Of a DNA stretch of 64,000 nucleotides, positions 61,901 through 64,000 are shown piece by piece (position 1 is the stretch's first letter; every line of letters begins with the position of its first letter). The position numbers and the translations under genes are program-made. The stretch covers positions 1,972,390 to 2,036,389 of the forward strand of contig CAADRB010000008.1 in assembly GCA_900708905.1 (NCBI GenBank). The letters run 5' to 3'. The DNA comes from Hymenolepis diminuta (lineage: Eukaryota; Platyhelminthes; Cestoda; Cyclophyllidea; Hymenolepididae). The notes beneath the pieces were generated by a model. It had not been told where the DNA came from. It was given only the letters and a program-made list of their open reading frames with translations, and did not search any database.

Positions 61901-64000
61901 GGCAATGTTGTAAGCTGTTCTGGCTGTAGATGGGTTTGGAAGGTTAATTTGAAATGATCAGGTCAATACAAATTGGATTACATCGATCTTAGATGAAATC
62001 TAATATAAATCTGATTGAATATATTTTTAGGCTGTAAAAGAGAAAAAGAGTAGCAAAATTCAACAACTGTTGAATTACATTGTTCGCAGTGATTTAACCC
62101 AGATAAACTTCCATGTGTAAACTCGGTTACTCAAAATTCCAACACATTTTGTCCTTTAAGGAGATATTTGCCATTTGTGTTGAAAAAACAAATGTATCAG
62201 AAATCTAAACGATCAAATTTCCCTTGGATTTTTGATAATTTTTCGAACACAAATGAATTTGTTAAGTAAGAGACTGTTTCATAATCAACGGAAATGTTTT
62301 AGTTAACGACATTATAATCGTTAATCAAACGGAACGATGAAAACAACTTACCTTCATGAGATTGGTATCTGGTAAGATATTGATATATTGCGAGCTAAAT
62401 ACTAGAGTGGCCAGATATAGAGCTAATATGAGTAAAAGAAGGCAAAAGATTTATTAATGAAATTATTTTAGAATGAGAGAGAAATTGAGGAGAAGGTGGG
62501 GGTGGTGTACAAAGGAAGGCAGCTAGTTGAAGTGACATACATAAAGGAGCTGAGAGATGGACCTGGCTTTGGGATATGGCCGATGAAAGTTGAAGGGAAG
62601 AGAGCCGGGTAAGTGTGCGGTGGAAAGCCGCAACGTCGGAGTGAGGCGGGGGTTAGATCACACAGGGACATTAGTAAGTATGATGCTGGTACAAACTACT
62701 GAAATGGTTAAAAGACAGTGTGGGAATCCAACTGGAGGATAAGTTAAATCGTGGGAGTGGAAAGTTGAAAAAGGAAGATTGTTGTGTCTGACGGTCGCTT
62801 GAACCTTATAAGGATTTTGATGGACGTGTCAATGTGGGTATGGCGATATGATTAATTGCCGCTGCTTAAACCTTTTTAATGAATACTCTTTAAATACACT
62901 GATTAATGGTCAACTACTTGGAACGATAATGCTTAACAGTAAGATCCAATTCTAAAGATGAACAGGTGTAGGTGGCAACTTCTCAAATCGTCAATAATTA
63001 TGGAATGACAGCGCTCAAATATATATATATATATGTATATACTCGGTAATAAAATGAAGAAGAATCCAAACCATCTCAGAACTATTCTAGCAGTACGAAT
63101 AACTTGATTTATGCCTTGGATACATTTCATTTGGTCAAAAGCATTTCACTAAATTGAATGTGACCTATGTTTTACCTGTGTATTGAATATATCACTAAGA
63201 TCAAAACAATTCAAAGAATACGATTAGGACATTGATACTTTTGAAATTAATTTGAATGTCCTTTGTAATCCTTCAAAATAAGTTCCATTAATGCAAATGA
63301 CTCGAAGTTCCCATCCTTTAATATTAGCATATGGCAACGAATGCTACTTTGAAAAAAGATGAAAATAGTTTTCCGTTTACTTTTTAAATGGAAATTTAAT
63401 TTAAGTGCGCATTTTAGCCTTAATTTAAATTTTAATCAGCTCACATGACCATGAGAATGTTTTTGAATGTTTTCTTTGAGTGAGGAAAAGGACTTGTTGT
63501 CAGGACTCAGTCCATGTGATTTTAAGAAATAAATAAACAAAACGATATATATTAATAAGCCCTTTTGTTAAGTCCATTTAGATGGAAGAATCAGAAGATT
63601 GTGAGGTAGAAAATTCGTCTCTTTAAATGCTACCGCCAGTTATGCTTCATGGATGACTGAATTCTCTACATTGACGAAGCCACTCATGTGAGAGTAAATT
63701 CACCGATGTCTACCGTTTTAAAATGGAAAGAAGGGTTATTTAAACTATAGAGAAGGGAGGCATTCTTAGAAAATACTACGAAAAAAAGGAGCTAAATAAA
63801 AGTACGTGATGGCAGGTAGTATGAGATATTAATAGATTTCAGATATATAAAAAGAATAGTCTACTTTTGGATCGATATAAGAGGCGGTTGAAAGTATCTT
63901 ACTGTAAGGATCACTGGAAGTTTAAATATTCAAGAATTGTTGAGGAGTAGAAACCAGTTAATCGAGTATGAGGATGGTGGCAAAGTACATTATTACAGAA
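58903..64000. other. no supported gene
   Basis: No gene is recognised. An (AT)n run with an adjacent GTATATA lies at about 63,019-63,040. A purine-rich, G-rich patch lies at 62,470-62,660 with no interpretable frame on either strand. At 60,517 CAGGGTGACTGAGAAGTAAC loosely recalls a mariner-type terminus, but no partner inverted end was found. Confidence 0.45.

Noticed and set aside
1..64000. Search for CRISPR arrays, bacterial operons, rRNA genes or a complete virus
   Set aside because: No regularly spaced short repeats, no clustered long frames, no rRNA-like conserved blocks and no recognisable viral genes were seen on reading both strands.

Overview
The window looks like A+T-rich, gene-poor nuclear DNA from a metazoan. 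It has one long open reading frame in 64 kb, no operons or ribosome-binding sites, many decayed short repeats, and a protein whose features (CABIT-like domain, SH3-type proline run, acidic tyrosine motif, polyglutamine) belong to animal signalling proteins. The base composition and compact, decayed repeats would suit a parasitic flatworm such as a tapeworm. That is an inference; no marker here fixes the species.

The one well-supported gene is at 42,646-45,168 (+). It is an uninterrupted 840-codon frame for a protein that reads as a GAREM/Themis/Serrano-type CABIT adaptor. The DNA just upstream (about 42,280-42,640) is richer in G+C and CpG and carries a perfect inverted pair of CCAAT boxes, so it looks like the gene's promoter. 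Its 3' flank is also unusual: a structured unit of about 230 bp is tandemly duplicated at 45,936-46,385. A CpG-rich island at 38.88-39.25 kb contains an ATG followed 16 nt later by a near-ideal splice donor, and may be a separate promoter and first exon.

The left 38 kb has no gene I can recognise. It holds old local duplications: a 0.54-kb-spaced pair at 12.8-13.6 kb with a third partial copy at 11.5 kb, and a pair of units of about 1.4-1.6 kb lying head to tail at 27.8-30.8 kb. It also holds dispersed repeats shared with other parts of the window (14.2 with 25.0 kb; 16.9 with 58.1 kb; 38.1 with 50.2 and 50.8 kb) and a tRNA-like SINE head at 31.4 kb.

The right 19 kb is also largely gene-free. 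The exception is 56.3-58.9 kb, which is richer in G+C and bounded by two direct repeats of about 210 bp that share a readable C-terminal peptide plus stop codon. Between them lie coding-like fragments I cannot name and a second copy of the 16.9-kb repeat. This looks like a decayed transposable element or cluster of elements. Repeat similarities were judged by eye, and boundaries are accurate to a few tens of bases.
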